This document shows, piece after piece, positions 19,752 to 30,026 of a stretch of 64,000 nucleotides of DNA. The stretch is taken from contig NZ_CP101655.1 in NCBI RefSeq assembly GCF_028830055.1, forward strand, positions 3,293,229 to 3,357,228, written 5' to 3'. Numbering within the stretch: position 1 is the stretch's first letter; every line of letters starts with the position of its first letter. A program made the position numbers and the translations under genes. A model generated the notes under the pieces. That model saw nothing but the letters and a program-made list of their open reading frames with translations, ran no database searches and was not told where the DNA came from. Origin of the DNA: Pseudomonas serboccidentalis (GTDB lineage: Bacteria; Pseudomonadota; Gammaproteobacteria; Pseudomonadales; Pseudomonadaceae).

Positions 19752-22487
19752 TTACTGGATCTGCCCGTGGCAATGCTTGAATTTCTTGCCCGAACCGCAG
19801 TAGCACAATTCGTTGCGGCCCAGCTTCTGCTCGTTGCGAACCGGCGCGGCGGCGAGGGCTACATCGACCTCTTCACCCAGTGCTTCCGGCTGCTCCAGAC
19901 CTGGGGCCTCGGCGTGTTCGAACTGCATGCGGGCGGCCAGTGCTTCGGCTTCCTCACGCAGGCGTTGCTCTTCGGCTTCAGGATCTTCGCGGCGCACCTG
20001 AACGTGCGACAGCACACGGATCGAGTCGCGCTTGATCGAATCCAGCAGTTCGGAGAACAGCGTGAACGACTCGCGCTTGTATTCCTGCTTCGGGTTCTTC
20101 TGGGCGTAGCCACGCAGGTGGATACCGTGACGCAGGTGATCCATGGTCGACAGGTGGTCTTTCCACAGGTCATCCAGTACGCGCAGAACGATTTGTTTCT
20201 CGAAGGAGCGCAGTGCTTCGGCACCGGCCTGGTCTTCTTTCTCGTTGTACGCCGCCATCAGCTCGACCATCAGCTTCTCGCGCAGGGTCTCTTCGTACAG
20301 GTGATCGTCTTCGTCGAGCCATTGCTGGATCGGCAGCTTCACCCCGAAGTCGCTCGCCAGCGAAGCTTCCAGACCGGCCACGTCCCACTGCTCTGGCAGC
20401 GATTGCGGCGGAATGTGTGCGCTGACGGTGGCGTTGAGCACGTCCTGACGGAAGTCGGCGATGGTTTCACCGATGTTGTCCGCGGCCAGCAACGTGTTAC
20501 GCATGTGATAGATCACTTTACGCTGTTCGTTGTTGACGTCGTCGAACTCGAGCAGTTGCTTGCGAATGTCGAAGTTGCGACCTTCCACCTTGCGCTGCGC
20601 CTTCTCGATCGCGTTGGTCACCATGCGGTGCTCGATCGCTTCGCCCGGCTGCATGCCCAGGGCTTTCATGAAGTTCTTCACCCGATCAGAGGCAAAGATG
20701 CGCATCAGGCTGTCTTCCAGCGACAGGTAGAAGCGGCTGGAACCGGCATCGCCCTGACGGCCGGCACGGCCACGCAGCTGGTTGTCGATACGACGCGATT
20801 CGTGACGCTCGGACGCGATCACCTGCAGACCGCCGGACTCCAGCACTTGCTGGTGACGCTTCTGCCAGTCGGCCTTGATCTGGGCGATCTGCTCGGGGCT
20901 CGGGTTTTCCAGCGCCGCGACTTCCACTTCCCAGTTGCCGCCCAGCAGGATGTCGGTACCGCGACCGGCCATGTTGGTGGCGATGGTCAGGGCGCCCGGA
21001 CGACCGGCCTGCGCAATGATTTCAGCTTCTTTTTCGTGGAACTTGGCGTTCAGGACCTTGTGCTCGATGCCTTCCTTGTTGAGCAGGTTGGAAACGTGCT
21101 CGGAAGTCTCGATGGTCGCAGTACCCACCAGGATCGGACGGCCCTGGGCCATGCCTTCCTTGATGTCGTTGATGATCGCCGCGTATTTCTCTTCGGCGGT
21201 CAGGAACACCAGGTCGTTGTAGTCTTTACGCGCCAACGGCTTGTTCGGCGGAATGACCATGACCTGCAGGCCATAGATCTGGTGGAATTCGAACGCTTCG
21301 GTGTCCGCGGTACCGGTCATGCCGGACAGCTTGGTGTACAGACGGAAGTAGTTCTGGAACGTGGTCGAGGCCAGGGTCTGGCTCTCGGCCTGGATGTTCA
21401 GACCTTCCTTGGCTTCGATGGCCTGGTGCAGGCCTTCGGACAGACGGCGGCCCGGCATGGTACGACCGGTGTGCTCGTCGACCAGGACGACCTGACCGTC
21501 CTGCACGATGTATTCGACGTTGCGGTGGAACAGCTTGTGCGCACGCAGCCCCGAATAGACGTGGGTCAGCAGGCCCAGGTTATGTGCCGAGTACAGGCTC
21601 TCGCCTTCGGCCAGCAGGCCGACGCCGGTGAGCATTTCTTCGATGTACTGGTGACCGGCTTCGTTGAGCTCGACCTGACGGGTCTTCTCGTCGATGGTGT
21701 AGTGACCGGCCTTGGTGACCTCGCCTTCGACTTCTTCCACATGCAGTTCCAGCTGCGGGATCAGTTTGTTGATCTCCATGTACAGCTTGGAACTGTCCTC
21801 GGCCTGACCGGAAATGATCAGCGGGGTACGGGCTTCGTCGATGAGGATGGAGTCGACTTCGTCGATCACGGCAAAATTGAGTTCGCGCTGGAATTTCTCT
21901 TCCATGCTGAACGCCATGTTGTCGCGCAGGTAGTCGAACCCGAATTCGTTGTTGGTGCCGTAGGTGATGTCGGCAGCATAGGCGGCGCGCTTCTCTTCCG
22001 GCGGCTGGAACGGCGTCACGACGCCGACGGTCAGGCCGAGGAATTCGTAGAGCGGGCGCATCCAGTTGGCGTCACGGCGGGCCAGGTAGTCGTTCACGGT
22101 TACAACGTGCACGCCCTTGCCGGACAGCGCGTTGAGGTAAACGCCCAGGGTTGCCACGAGGGTTTTACCCTCACCGGTACGCATTTCGGCAATCATGCCT
22201 TCATGCAAGGTCATGCCGCCGATCAACTGAACGTCGAAGTGGCGCATGCCCATGACACGCTTGCCGGCTTCACGGGCGACCGCGAAGGCTTCAGGCAACA
22301 GCTTGTCGAGGGATTCCCCTTTGGCGATACGGGCCTTGAACTCGTTGGTCTTGGCACGCAATTGATCGTCCGAAAGGGCCACCATTTGCTCTTCGAAGGC
22401 ATTGACGAGCTGCACCGTCTTGAGCATGCGTTTGACTTCACGCTCGTTCTTGCTTCCAAAAAGTTTCTTTAACAAAGGCGCAAACAT
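19752..22487 (-). CDS. secA: Preprotein translocase ATPase SecA
   Basis: A 911-residue SecA, the motor that pushes unfolded preproteins through SecYEG. Walker A is [14 protein letters not shown] (about residue 105), Walker B is [16 protein letters not shown], and the second helicase domain includes [10 protein letters not shown] and [19 protein letters not shown]. The C-terminal SecB/zinc-binding motif [14 protein letters not shown] is intact. I start at [15 protein letters not shown], the family N-terminus; an ATG 22 codons upstream is less likely. It diverges from dciA across about 300 bases, and its own terminator separates it from argJ. Confidence 0.98.
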   Translation of the reverse strand: MFAPLLKKLFGSKNEREVKRMLKTVQLVNAFEEQMVALSDDQLRAKTNEFKARIAKGESLDKLLPEAFAVAREAGKRVMGMRHFDVQLIGGMTLHEGMIAEMRTGEGKTLVATLGVYLNALSGKGVHVVTVNDYLARRDANWMRPLYEFLGLTVGVVTPFQPPEEKRAAYAADITYGTNNEFGFDYLRDNMAFSMEEKFQRELNFAVIDEVDSILIDEARTPLIISGQAEDSSKLYMEINKLIPQLELHVEEVEGEVTKAGHYTIDEKTRQVELNEAGHQYIEEMLTGVGLLAEGESLYSAHNLGLLTHVYSGLRAHKLFHRNVEYIVQDGQVVLVDEHTGRTMPGRRLSEGLHQAIEAKEGLNIQAESQTLASTTFQNYFRLYTKLSGMTGTADTEAFEFHQIYGLQVMVIPPNKPLARKDYNDLVFLTAEEKYAAIINDIKEGMAQGRPILVGTATIETSEHVSNLLNKEGIEHKVLNAKFHEKEAEIIAQAGRPGALTIATNMAGRGTDILLGGNWEVEVAALENPSPEQIAQIKADWQKRHQQVLESGGLQVIASERHESRRIDNQLRGRAGRQGDAGSSRFYLSLEDSLMRIFASDRVKNFMKALGMQPGEAIEHRMVTNAIEKAQRKVEGRNFDIRKQLLEFDDVNNEQRKVIYHMRNTLLAADNIGETIADFRQDVLNATVSAHIPPQSLPEQWDVAGLEASLASDFGVKLPIQQWLDEDDHLYEETLREKLMVELMAAYNEKEDQAGAEALRSFEKQIVLRVLDDLWKDHLSTMDHLRHGIHLRGYAQKNPKQEYKRESFTLFSELLDSIKRDSIRVLSHVQVRREDPEAEEQRLREEAEALAARMQFEHAEAPGLEQPEALGEEVDVALAAAPVRNEQKLGRNELCYCGSGKKFKHCHGQIQ

Positions 22488-22794
22488 ATCGGCAGGATCT
22501 TCCACACTAAAGGGATGGAGGGCGGCCCCGTGAGTCGCCCGTGCAGCCCTCATGGCCGCATGCGAACGAGCATTCTACCCGGAAACGGTGGTGAGGAAAG
22601 TGGCGATCTTCCACGATGCTGGCACTGCGCTTTGACGGGGCTCACTTAAAATAGGGGCGTTTTGCTCAACTTCAACCCATGCAGGAAAGAAGTTAGTCGT
22701 TGATTTAATGGGTAAAGCAGGGACAAAAGCAATGGGCGAGTGAAACTGGTGCTTTCTGCTACCATGGCGTTTCTGTTACTTCAGGTGTTCGATC
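22488..22794. other. secA-dciA divergent promoter region
   Basis: A 307-base gap between divergently transcribed secA and dciA, presumably holding both promoters. I could not assign a well-spaced -35/-10 pair. No gene is seen. Confidence 0.5.
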
Positions 22795-23250
22795 ATGGCA
22801 TTTCGCCCCCTTACGGCCAGAGCACCCGCCGTTCTGCTTCGCGAAGCCAAGCCGCTCAAAGCCATCCTCGGCCATGCCCAACGCCTGGGGCATCTGCAAC
22901 GCCTGCTCGAAAGCCAACTGCAACCGGCCGCCCGCGCACATTGCCATGTGGCCAAGTGGCGCGAAGGCGAACTGTCGCTGGTGGTCACGGACGGCCATTG
23001 GGCCACGCGCCTGCGCTACCAACAAAAACGCCTGCAGCGGCAACTGCAGCTGTTCGAAGAATTTGCCAACCTGACGCGGATCAAGTTCACCGTGCGACCG
23101 CCGATCGTGCAGCACGGGGCTGTCGGGCACACGATGGATCTGTCGAGCGATGCGGCGGCGACCATTCAGTCCACAGCCGACGGGATCAGTGATCCGAATC
23201 TGCGCGCGGCGCTGGAGCGTCTGGCGGCGCACGCCAAAGACAAAGCCTGA
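22795..23250 (+). CDS. dciA: DciA-family (DUF721) replicative helicase loader-type protein
   Basis: A 151-residue DciA/DUF721 protein. The core LLESQLQPAARAHCHVAKWREGELSLVVTDGHWATRLRYQQ corresponds to the KH-like DUF721 domain. DciA proteins load or assist the DnaB helicase in bacteria that lack DnaC/DnaI. The position next to secA matches the Pseudomonas order. The C-terminal third (from about residue 105) looks unstructured, as is usual. No strong Shine-Dalgarno sequence is seen before the ATG, but the conserved N-terminus supports it. A REP element follows, then a converging ATPase gene. Confidence 0.85.
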   Translation: MAFRPLTARAPAVLLREAKPLKAILGHAQRLGHLQRLLESQLQPAARAHCHVAKWREGELSLVVTDGHWATRLRYQQKRLQRQLQLFEEFANLTRIKFTVRPPIVQHGAVGHTMDLSSDAAATIQSTADGISDPNLRAALERLAAHAKDKA

Positions 23251-23261
23251 CAGCAAGATCA

Positions 23262-23334
23262 AAGGATCGCAGCCTGCGGCAGCTCCTACAGTTGGATTGC
23301 AATTCTCTGTAGGAACTGCCGCAGGCTGCGATCT
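23262..23334. repeat. REP doublet, 'GATCGCAGCCTGCGGCAGCTCC' family
   Basis: GATCGCAGCCTGCGGCAGCT with CCTACAG on the left is mirrored by CTGTAGGAACTGCCGCAGGC with TGCGATC on the right. It lies between the converging dciA and HerA-like genes. Confidence 0.87.
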
Positions 23335-23340
23335 GTGCTT

Positions 23341-24828
23341 TTAACGGCGTTTACTGCCACCGAGCAACGAGCCCATCAGGCCGCGCACCAGTTGTTTGCC
23401 GAGATTATTGGCAGCCTGGCGCATGGCTGACTTCAGCGCTTGCCCCGCCGCCGTCCCCAGGAACTCTCCGGCACGATCGGCAAGGCTCGGCTCTTCAGGC
23501 GCTGGTTTGCCCACTGGGGCTTCAGCCTCCGGCGCCAAGCCTTTGCGGCCCATCAGGATTTCATACGCCGACTCACGATCGATCGGCTTGTCATACCGCC
23601 CCTTGAATGGCGAACCACCGATCAGCACCGTGCGCTCGGTTTCGCTCAACGGCCCGATCCGCGATTGCGGCGGCGCCACCAGCACGCGCTGGACCATCTC
23701 CGGCGTGCCCTTTTCCTGCAACGTACCGACCAACGCCTCGCCGATGCCCAATTCCGTCAGCACCGACAAGGTGTCGAACCCCGGATTCGGCCGGAAGCCA
23801 TCGGCCACCGCCCGCAGGGATTTCTGTTCCTTGGCGGTAAACGCGCGCAAGCCGTGCTGGATCCGCAGGCCAAGCTGCGCCAGCACGTCGTCCGGCAAGT
23901 CGCCCGGCGACTGGGTGACGAAATACACCCCCACGCCTTTCGAGCGGATCAGCCGCACCACTTGTTCCAGCCGTTCCTGCAACGCCTTGGGCGTATCGCC
24001 GAACAGTAAATGGGCTTCATCGAAGAACAGCGCCAGCAACGGTTTGTCGGCATCGCCACGCTCCGGCAACTGCTCGAACAGCTCGGCCAACAGCCACAGC
24101 AGGAACGTCGCATAGACCTTCGGTGCTTCGTGAACCAGACGACTGGCATCCAGTAGATGAATACGCCCACGGCCGTCAGCCGCTGGTTGCAGAATGTCTT
24201 CGAGTTGCAGCGCCGGTTCGCCGAACAAGGCTTCAGCGCCCTGCTGCTCCAGAGTCGCCAGCCGGCGCAACAACGCCTGACTGGAACCGGTGGTCATCAG
24301 CGCGGCGTCTTCGCCGAGCAATTGCGGGTTGTCCTTGAGGTGATTGAGCAGCGCCTTGAGGTCTTTCAGGTCCAGCAGCAACAGGCCTTCGCGGTCCGCC
24401 ACTTTAAAAGCCGCGTACAGCGCCGACTGCTGACTGTCGGTCAGTTCCAGCAGACTGCCGATCAACAACGGGCCCATTTCACTCAGGGTGGTGCGCAACG
24501 GATGACCGGATTCGCCGTGAATGTCCCACAGCGTTACCGGATAAGCCTGCGGTTTGTAGTCAAGCCAGGGCATCCCGGCGATGCGCTCGGCGACCTTGCC
24601 CTGCGGATTGCCGGCGGCACCGAGGCCGCACAGGTCACCTTTGATGTCGGCGGCGAACACCGCCACCCCGGCGTCACTGAAAGCCTCGGCGAGGCGCTGC
24701 AAGGTCACCGTCTTGCCGGTCCCGGTCGCACCGGCGATCAGCCCGTGTCGGTTCGCCAGGCGCATGGCCTGAGCAATCGATTGCCCCGCCAGATCGGCGC
24801 CGATAACGAGTTGCGATGTGTCAGGCAT
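23341..24828 (-). CDS. HerA-like ATPase (DUF853)
   Basis: A 495-residue P-loop ATPase of the DUF853/HerA-C family, related to FtsK-HerA DNA pumps. Walker A is GATGTGKTVTLQRLA (about residues 33-47) and Walker B is LLALFFDEAHLLF (about 265-277). A sensor segment FVTQSPGDLPDDVLAQLG and the arginine-rich IQHGLRAFTAKEQKSLRAVA follow. The C-terminal region (GRKGLAPEAEAP onwards) is a linker and a short helical tail ending GGSKRR. The family is common but not well characterised; no nuclease partner (NurA-like) adjoins it. It seems to be a single-gene unit. Confidence 0.9.
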   Translation of the reverse strand: MPDTSQLVIGADLAGQSIAQAMRLANRHGLIAGATGTGKTVTLQRLAEAFSDAGVAVFAADIKGDLCGLGAAGNPQGKVAERIAGMPWLDYKPQAYPVTLWDIHGESGHPLRTTLSEMGPLLIGSLLELTDSQQSALYAAFKVADREGLLLLDLKDLKALLNHLKDNPQLLGEDAALMTTGSSQALLRRLATLEQQGAEALFGEPALQLEDILQPAADGRGRIHLLDASRLVHEAPKVYATFLLWLLAELFEQLPERGDADKPLLALFFDEAHLLFGDTPKALQERLEQVVRLIRSKGVGVYFVTQSPGDLPDDVLAQLGLRIQHGLRAFTAKEQKSLRAVADGFRPNPGFDTLSVLTELGIGEALVGTLQEKGTPEMVQRVLVAPPQSRIGPLSETERTVLIGGSPFKGRYDKPIDRESAYEILMGRKGLAPEAEAPVGKPAPEEPSLADRAGEFLGTAAGQALKSAMRQAANNLGKQLVRGLMGSLLGGSKRR

Positions 24829-25015
24829 TTTGTCACCTATGGTTAATCTTTAATTCGCGATGGCCGATAAACAAGGCGAGTACCCGGCCGAAAGGTCGAG
24901 TCGGACATTTCCCTAAGGAGAGACGGAAATATCAGTTGGTTTTCACCCTTGCCCATATTGCGCGTCCTTATAAAAGCACGCCCAGGACATTAAGACCTTA
25001 GCGGAACCCCAAGCC

Positions 25016-26905
25016 ATGAACAAAAATCTGCGCTTCAGCCATAAAATTTTGCTTGCCGCCGCCCTCATCGTCATCGCCGCTTTCGCCTCGTTCACCCTGT
25101 ACAACGACTGGCTGCAACGCAACGCGATCCGCGATGACCTGAACAACTATCTCAACGAGATGGGCGAGGTGACTTCAGACAACATCCAGACCTGGCTCAA
25201 CGGGCGCATTCTACTGATCGAGAACGCCGCCCAGAATATCGCCATCAATCCGGAACCTGCCAACGTCGCCAGCCTGCTGGAACAGAAATCCCTGACTTCG
25301 ACGTTCATGGCCACCTACCTGGGCGATGCCACCGGTCACTTCACCATCCGCCCGGACGTGAAGATGCCGGACGGTTTCGATCCACGGGTTCGTCCTTGGT
25401 ACAAAGGCGCCGAGAGCAGCAGCACTTCGACCTTGACCGAACCGTACATCGACGCCGCCACCGGCCAATTGATCATTTCCATCGCCACCGCCTCGAAAAA
25501 AGCCGGTCAGAGCGTGGGCGTGGTCGGCGGCGACCTGAGCCTGCAATCGCTGGTCGACACCCTCGCCGCCCGGGATTTCGACGGTATGGGTTATGTGTTC
25601 CTGGTCAGCGCCGACGGCAAGATCCTCGTGCACCCGGACAAGGCGCTGGTGATGAAGTCGCTGAAAGAAGCCTATCCGCAGGACACCCCGCGCATCAGCA
25701 CCGACTTCAGTGAAATCACCGTCGATGGCAAAACCCGCATCGTCACCTTCGCGCCGATCAAAGGCCTGCCGTCGGTCAACTGGTACATCGGGCTGTCGGT
25801 CGACAAGGACAAAGCTTTCACGATGCTCAGCCAGTTCCGTACCTCGGCGGTCATCGCTACGGTGATCGCGGTGGTGATCATCATCGCGCTGCTGGGCATG
25901 CTGATTCGCCTGCTGATCCAGCCACTGCACGTCATGACCCGCGCCATGGAAGACATCGCCGACGGCGAAGGCGACCTGACCAAACGCCTGACCATCGTCA
26001 ATCACGATGAATTTGGTGTGCTGGGTACCGCATTCAACCGTTTCGTCGAGCGTATTCACGGTTCGATCCGCGAAGTGTCGTCGGCCACCGGGCAAGTCAA
26101 CGAAGTCGCCCTGCGCGTGGTCGCAGCGTCCAACTCGTCGATGTACAACTCCGATCAGCAAGCCTCGCGCACCAGCAGCGTCGCCGCCGCGATCAATCAA
26201 CTGGGCGCCGCCGCTCAGGAAATCGCCCGCAACGCCGCGCAAGCCTCGAACCAGGCCAGTGATGCCCGCGGCCTCGCCGAAGACGGCCAGCAAGTGGTGG
26301 ATCGCAGCATCAAGGCGATGAATCAACTGTCGAGCATGCTCAGCGCTTCCAGCAGCAACATCGAGTCGCTGAACAGCAAAACCGTGAACATCGGGCAGAT
26401 TCTGGAAGTGATCACCAGCATCTCCCAGCAAACCAACCTGCTGGCGCTCAACGCCGCCATTGAAGCGGCGCGTGCCGGTGAGGCTGGCCGTGGTTTCGCG
26501 GTGGTGGCCGATGAAGTGCGCAACCTGGCGCACCGCACCCAGGAATCGGCGCAGCAAGTGCAGACCATGATCGAGGAGCTGCAAGTCGGCGCCCGTGAAT
26601 CGGTAAGCACCATGAGTGACAGCCAGCGCCACAGCCAGGACAGCGTGGAAATCGCCAACCTCGCCGGCGAACGCCTGAACAGCGTGACCCAGCGCATCGG
26701 CGAGATCGACGGGATGAACCAGTCGGTGGCGACCGCCACCGAGGAACAGACGGCAGTGGTCGAGTCGATCAACGTCGACATCACCGAGATCAACACGCTG
26801 AACCAGGAAGGCGTCGAGAACCTGCAGGCGACCTTGCGCGCCTGTTCGGATCTGGAGCAGCAGGCTTCACGTCTGAAGCAGCTGGTAGGCAGTTTCCGCA
26901 TCTAA
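25016..26905 (+). CDS. dCache methyl-accepting chemotaxis protein, probable amino-acid receptor
   Basis: A 629-residue chemoreceptor. TM1 covers about residues 11-29 and TM2 about 278-300. The periplasmic dCache domain between them has R126, W128, Y129, Y144, D146 and D173 in the spacing of the amino-acid-binding motif of PctA-type receptors. The first motif Tyr is Phe (F121). HAMP follows ([19 protein letters not shown]), and the signalling tip is [20 protein letters not shown] with [17 protein letters not shown]. It ends without a CheR-tethering pentapeptide. It is likely to guide taxis to amino acids. It is a single gene, and a REP element follows. Confidence 0.93.
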   Translation: MNKNLRFSHKILLAAALIVIAAFASFTLYNDWLQRNAIRDDLNNYLNEMGEVTSDNIQTWLNGRILLIENAAQNIAINPEPANVASLLEQKSLTSTFMATYLGDATGHFTIRPDVKMPDGFDPRVRPWYKGAESSSTSTLTEPYIDAATGQLIISIATASKKAGQSVGVVGGDLSLQSLVDTLAARDFDGMGYVFLVSADGKILVHPDKALVMKSLKEAYPQDTPRISTDFSEITVDGKTRIVTFAPIKGLPSVNWYIGLSVDKDKAFTMLSQFRTSAVIATVIAVVIIIALLGMLIRLLIQPLHVMTRAMEDIADGEGDLTKRLTIVNHDEFGVLGTAFNRFVERIHGSIREVSSATGQVNEVALRVVAASNSSMYNSDQQASRTSSVAAAINQLGAAAQEIARNAAQASNQASDARGLAEDGQQVVDRSIKAMNQLSSMLSASSSNIESLNSKTVNIGQILEVITSISQQTNLLALNAAIEAARAGEAGRGFAVVADEVRNLAHRTQESAQQVQTMIEELQVGARESVSTMSDSQRHSQDSVEIANLAGERLNSVTQRIGEIDGMNQSVATATEEQTAVVESINVDITEINTLNQEGVENLQATLRACSDLEQQASRLKQLVGSFRI

Positions 26906-26910
26906 GATCA

Positions 26911-26986
26911 AAAGATCGCAGCCTGCGGCAGCTCCTACAGGGTGAACAAAAATCCCGTGTAGGAGCTGCCGCAGGCTGCGATCTTT
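26911..26986. repeat. REP doublet, 'AAAGATCGCAGCCTGCGGCAGCTCC' family
   Basis: Arms AAAGATCGCAGCCTGCGGCA and the mirrored TGCCGCAGGCTGCGATCTTT flank a short spacer with CTACAGG / GTGTAGGAG. This is the most symmetrical copy in the window. Confidence 0.9.
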
Positions 26987-27079
26987 ATGCCCTTGAGACC
27001 CACCGCCAACTCCCGACCGAACATCTATTCTGGATAAAGGTCAACCAAGGGAGTGCAACGCAGCGGAGGGTTGATTACT

Positions 27080-28192
27080 GTGCATATCGCCGACATCACC
27101 ATGTTTTACGCCCCGGCCAGCGGTGGCGTACGCACGTACCTGGACGCCAAGCACCGCCGCTTGGGCGTCAAACCGGGAATTCGCCACAGCCTGCTGATCC
27201 CCGGCGCGCATCTGGGCGAACATGACGGCGTCTACACGGTGCCCGCCCCTGCCCTGCCCTTCGGCAAAGGCTATCGCTTCCCGCTGCGCCTCGCGCCATG
27301 GCGCAATGTCCTGCAGGATTTGCAGCCGGATCTGATCGAAGTCGGCGATCCGTACCTCACCGCCTGGGCGGCGCTCGATGCGCGGCGCCAACTGGACGTG
27401 CCGGTGATCGGCTTTTACCACTCGGACCTGCCGCTGCTGGTCGGCAATCGCATGGGCCATTGGGTCACGCCGAATATCGAGGCGTACGTCACCAAACTCT
27501 ACGGCAACTTCGACCGGGTGCTGGCGCCCAGCCAGGTCATGGCCGACAAACTCACGGGCCTGGGGGTGCGCAACGTCTACGTGCAACCACTGGGCGTGGA
27601 CCTGCAAACCTTTCACCCTGACGCCCGCGATAACGGCCTGCGCGCGGAACTGGGAATTACCGAGGACACTCGCCTGCTGATTTTTGCCGGGCGCGGCTCC
27701 AAGGAAAAGAACCTGCCAATCCTGCTCAAGTGCATGCAACGCCTCGGCCCGCGCTATCACCTGCTGCTGGTCGGCTCGTCGATGCCTGCCGTGGTCCCGG
27801 ACAATGTCAGCGTCATCGACTCATTCTGCCCGGCGCCCACCGTGGCCCGGTTGATGGCCAGCGCTGATGCCCTGCTGCATGCCGGTGATCAGGAAACCTT
27901 CGGCCTGGTGATTCTTGAAGCCATGGCCTGCGGGATTCCGGTCGTCGCGGTGGCGGCCGGGGCGTTCGAGGAAATCATCAACGAAGATTGCGGCTTGCTG
28001 TGTCTGCCGAACAACCCGCAGGCCATGGCCAATGCGGTGCGCGAACTGTTCAGCCGTGGTTGCGTGAAACTCGGCCGCCAGGCGCGGCAACATGTCGAAC
28101 AGCATTACGCCTGGGACACGGTGGTCGACAGCCTGCTCAGTCATTATCACGCGGTCCTCGGCCACTCGCTGCCAAGGGTGGCCAATGGCTGA
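27080..28192 (+). CDS. Family 4-type glycosyltransferase
   Basis: A 370-residue GT-B-fold glycosyltransferase. The N-terminal acceptor domain starts VHIADITMFYAPASGGVRTY with the Gly-rich loop. The C-terminal donor domain includes LLIFAGRGSKEKNLPILLKC and the EX7E-type motif DQETFGLVILEAMACGIPVV. It resembles the mannosyltransferases of the GT4 family (alpha-mannosyl transfer to lipid or sugar), but the substrate cannot be told. I chose GTG 27080, preceded by GGAGGG at 9 bases; GTG 27053 is an alternative. It overlaps the next gene by 8 bases (ATGGCTGA), and three genes form one operon. Confidence 0.9.
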   Translation: MHIADITMFYAPASGGVRTYLDAKHRRLGVKPGIRHSLLIPGAHLGEHDGVYTVPAPALPFGKGYRFPLRLAPWRNVLQDLQPDLIEVGDPYLTAWAALDARRQLDVPVIGFYHSDLPLLVGNRMGHWVTPNIEAYVTKLYGNFDRVLAPSQVMADKLTGLGVRNVYVQPLGVDLQTFHPDARDNGLRAELGITEDTRLLIFAGRGSKEKNLPILLKCMQRLGPRYHLLLVGSSMPAVVPDNVSVIDSFCPAPTVARLMASADALLHAGDQETFGLVILEAMACGIPVVAVAAGAFEEIINEDCGLLCLPNNPQAMANAVRELFSRGCVKLGRQARQHVEQHYAWDTVVDSLLSHYHAVLGHSLPRVANG

Positions 28193-28961
28193 TCGGCTGA
28201 ACTGTCGCGCCGTACTGCTGGTGCTGCATGACGTAGCGCCGTCGACGTGGGCGGATTATCGACCGTTTGTCGAAGCGGTCGATGCGATCGGCGGCGTCCC
28301 GATGACCTGGCTGGTGGTTCCGGACTTCCATGGGCACGACGCACTTGCCAACCACCCGGCGTTTTGCCGAATGCTCGGCGAGCGGCTTGCCCGTGGCGAT
28401 GAGCTAGCCTTGCACGGCTATTACCATGAGGACCGCGAGCCAGCCCCAACCACGCCCCGGGACTGGTTCATGCGCCGGATCTACACCCACGAAGGCGAGT
28501 TTTATCGTTTGCCCCACGCCGCCGCCCTGGCTCGCCTGCGCGCCGGCATCGAGCTGTTCCAGCGCAATGACTGGCCGTTGCACGGTTTCGTCGCCCCGGC
28601 CTGGCTGATGAGCGAGGGCACGCGCCAGGCCCTTCGCGAGCTGCCATTGCGCTACACCAGCGACCCGCAGCATCTTTATCAATTACCGGATTTCACCCCC
28701 ATCGACACCCCGGGCCTGGTCTGGAGCGCTCGCAGTGCCTGGCGCCGAGGCCTGTCAAAAATCGTCAGCGACCAACGCGAACAGCACTGGCGCGACGCCC
28801 CGGTGATTCGTCTAGGCTTGCACCCGGTAGACATGCGTCATCCGTTCGCGCGTGATTACTGGCTACACACCCTTGAACGACTGCTGGCGGAAGGACGCAA
28901 GCCCATGAGCAAAATCGACTGGCTGATCTATCAACGTGAGCGGATGGGACGCGCGGCATGA
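28185..28961 (+). CDS. DUF2334-type polysaccharide deacetylase
   Basis: A 258-residue protein with the NodB-like deacetylase layout. AVLLVLHDVAPSTWADYRPF carries the first His-Asp, and ELALHGYYHED carries the HGxxH-like metal site (HGYYH). LHGFVAPAWLMSEGT and LGLHPVDMRHP complete the set. Such enzymes remove acetyl groups from sugars with a divalent metal. It has no signal peptide, so it should act in the cytoplasm, plausibly on the lipid-linked product of the preceding glycosyltransferase. Its start lies inside the end of that gene, and its end overlaps the next gene by ATGA. Confidence 0.88.
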   Translation: MADRLNCRAVLLVLHDVAPSTWADYRPFVEAVDAIGGVPMTWLVVPDFHGHDALANHPAFCRMLGERLARGDELALHGYYHEDREPAPTTPRDWFMRRIYTHEGEFYRLPHAAALARLRAGIELFQRNDWPLHGFVAPAWLMSEGTRQALRELPLRYTSDPQHLYQLPDFTPIDTPGLVWSARSAWRRGLSKIVSDQREQHWRDAPVIRLGLHPVDMRHPFARDYWLHTLERLLAEGRKPMSKIDWLIYQRERMGRAA

Positions 28962-29953
28962 GTCGCGGCATTGTGCTGTTGATCGGCCTGCTCGCCGCCG
29001 TCCTGATTCCGGTGCTGCTCGGCGGCGGTGAAATCGGCGCGCGGCTGCAGAACTTTCCGCTGCAATGGCTGCTGATCATGTTCGGCATGATCCTGCTTTG
29101 CTGGGGCATCAATACCCTGCGCCTGCGACTGCTGCTGGGCGATCAGCGGGAGCGGGTCACGCCGCTGAAAAGCCTGGGCGTGGTCATGGCCGCAGAGTTT
29201 GCCTACTGCGCCACCCCCGGCGGCAGTGGCGGGCCGCTGACAATCATGGCGTTGCTCGCCCGCTGCGGCGTGCGCCCGGCCCGGGGCAGCGCAGTGTTTG
29301 CCATGGATCAGTTGAGTGATCTGCTGTTCTTTCTCTGCGCCCTGAGCGGCATTCTGATTTACGCGTTGTTTCAGCACCTCAGCGACCGCCTGGAGTGGTT
29401 GCTGATGGTCAGTGCGGTGTCGCTGTTCGGCGGGCTATTGAGTTGCGTGCTGCTGGCGCGCTACCACCGCCGCCTGATCCGCCTGAGCGGGCGCCTGCTC
29501 GCCCGCCTGAACGTGCAACCCGCCACTCGCCGGCGCTGGGCGCGCAAGCTGCTGCATTTTCTCGACGCGTTTATCGACACGCTCAAGTTGCCGTGGCAGA
29601 CCCTGGTCAAAGTCTTCGCCCTGACCTGCATGCACTGGCTGCTGCGCTACAGCGTGTTGTACCTGGCCTTGCGCGGGTTGGGCGCGGACCTGCAATGGGC
29701 CTGGAGTTTTCTGGTGCAGATGCTGTCATTGGGCGCCGGCCAAATGAGCCTGTTGCCCGGTGGCGCAGGCGCGGCGGAACTGACTTCGGCGGCGCTGCTG
29801 GCGCCGATGGTCGGCAAATCCACCGCCGCGGCGGCGATTCTGATCTGGCGGGTGGTGACGTTCTACTTCTATCTGTTGGTGGGCGGCCCGGTGTTTCTAT
29901 TGATGCTGGGACGGCCATTGCTCAAGAAACTGCTGAAGATTCGACAAGCCTGA
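28958..29953 (+). CDS. UPF0104 / LPG-synthase-type membrane protein
   Basis: A 331-residue integral membrane protein with about eight hydrophobic segments and the family signature FAYCATPGGSGGPLTIMALLAR (a sequence also seen in UPF0104 proteins), followed by QMSLLPGGAGAAELTSAALL. The family includes the flippase domain of lysylphosphatidylglycerol synthase MprF, and small stand-alone members are thought to move or handle lipids or lipid-linked sugars. It overlaps the deacetylase stop by ATGA, completing an operon of glycosyltransferase, deacetylase and membrane protein. I infer a glycolipid synthesis and translocation pathway. Confidence 0.85.
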   Translation: MSRGIVLLIGLLAAVLIPVLLGGGEIGARLQNFPLQWLLIMFGMILLCWGINTLRLRLLLGDQRERVTPLKSLGVVMAAEFAYCATPGGSGGPLTIMALLARCGVRPARGSAVFAMDQLSDLLFFLCALSGILIYALFQHLSDRLEWLLMVSAVSLFGGLLSCVLLARYHRRLIRLSGRLLARLNVQPATRRRWARKLLHFLDAFIDTLKLPWQTLVKVFALTCMHWLLRYSVLYLALRGLGADLQWAWSFLVQMLSLGAGQMSLLPGGAGAAELTSAALLAPMVGKSTAAAAILIWRVVTFYFYLLVGGPVFLLMLGRPLLKKLLKIRQA

Positions 29954-30026
29954 AGATCGCAGCCTGCGGCAGCGCCTACAGGGGTTCGCCATTCAATGTA
30001 GGCGCTGCCGCAGGCTGCGATCTTTT
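29953..30026. repeat. REP doublet, 'AAGATCGCAGCCTGCGGCAGCGCC' variant
   Basis: AAGATCGCAGCCTGCGGCAG with CGCCTACAGG, mirrored by TGTAGGCGCT then GCCGCAGGCTGCGATCTTTT. The usual AGCTCC core reads AGCGCC in both arms, a compensated change that keeps the pairing. It touches the ends of both flanking genes. Confidence 0.9.

Noticed and set aside
19620..22472. Long plus-strand frame opposite secA
   Set aside because: The secA reading has all ATPase motifs; the other frame has none.
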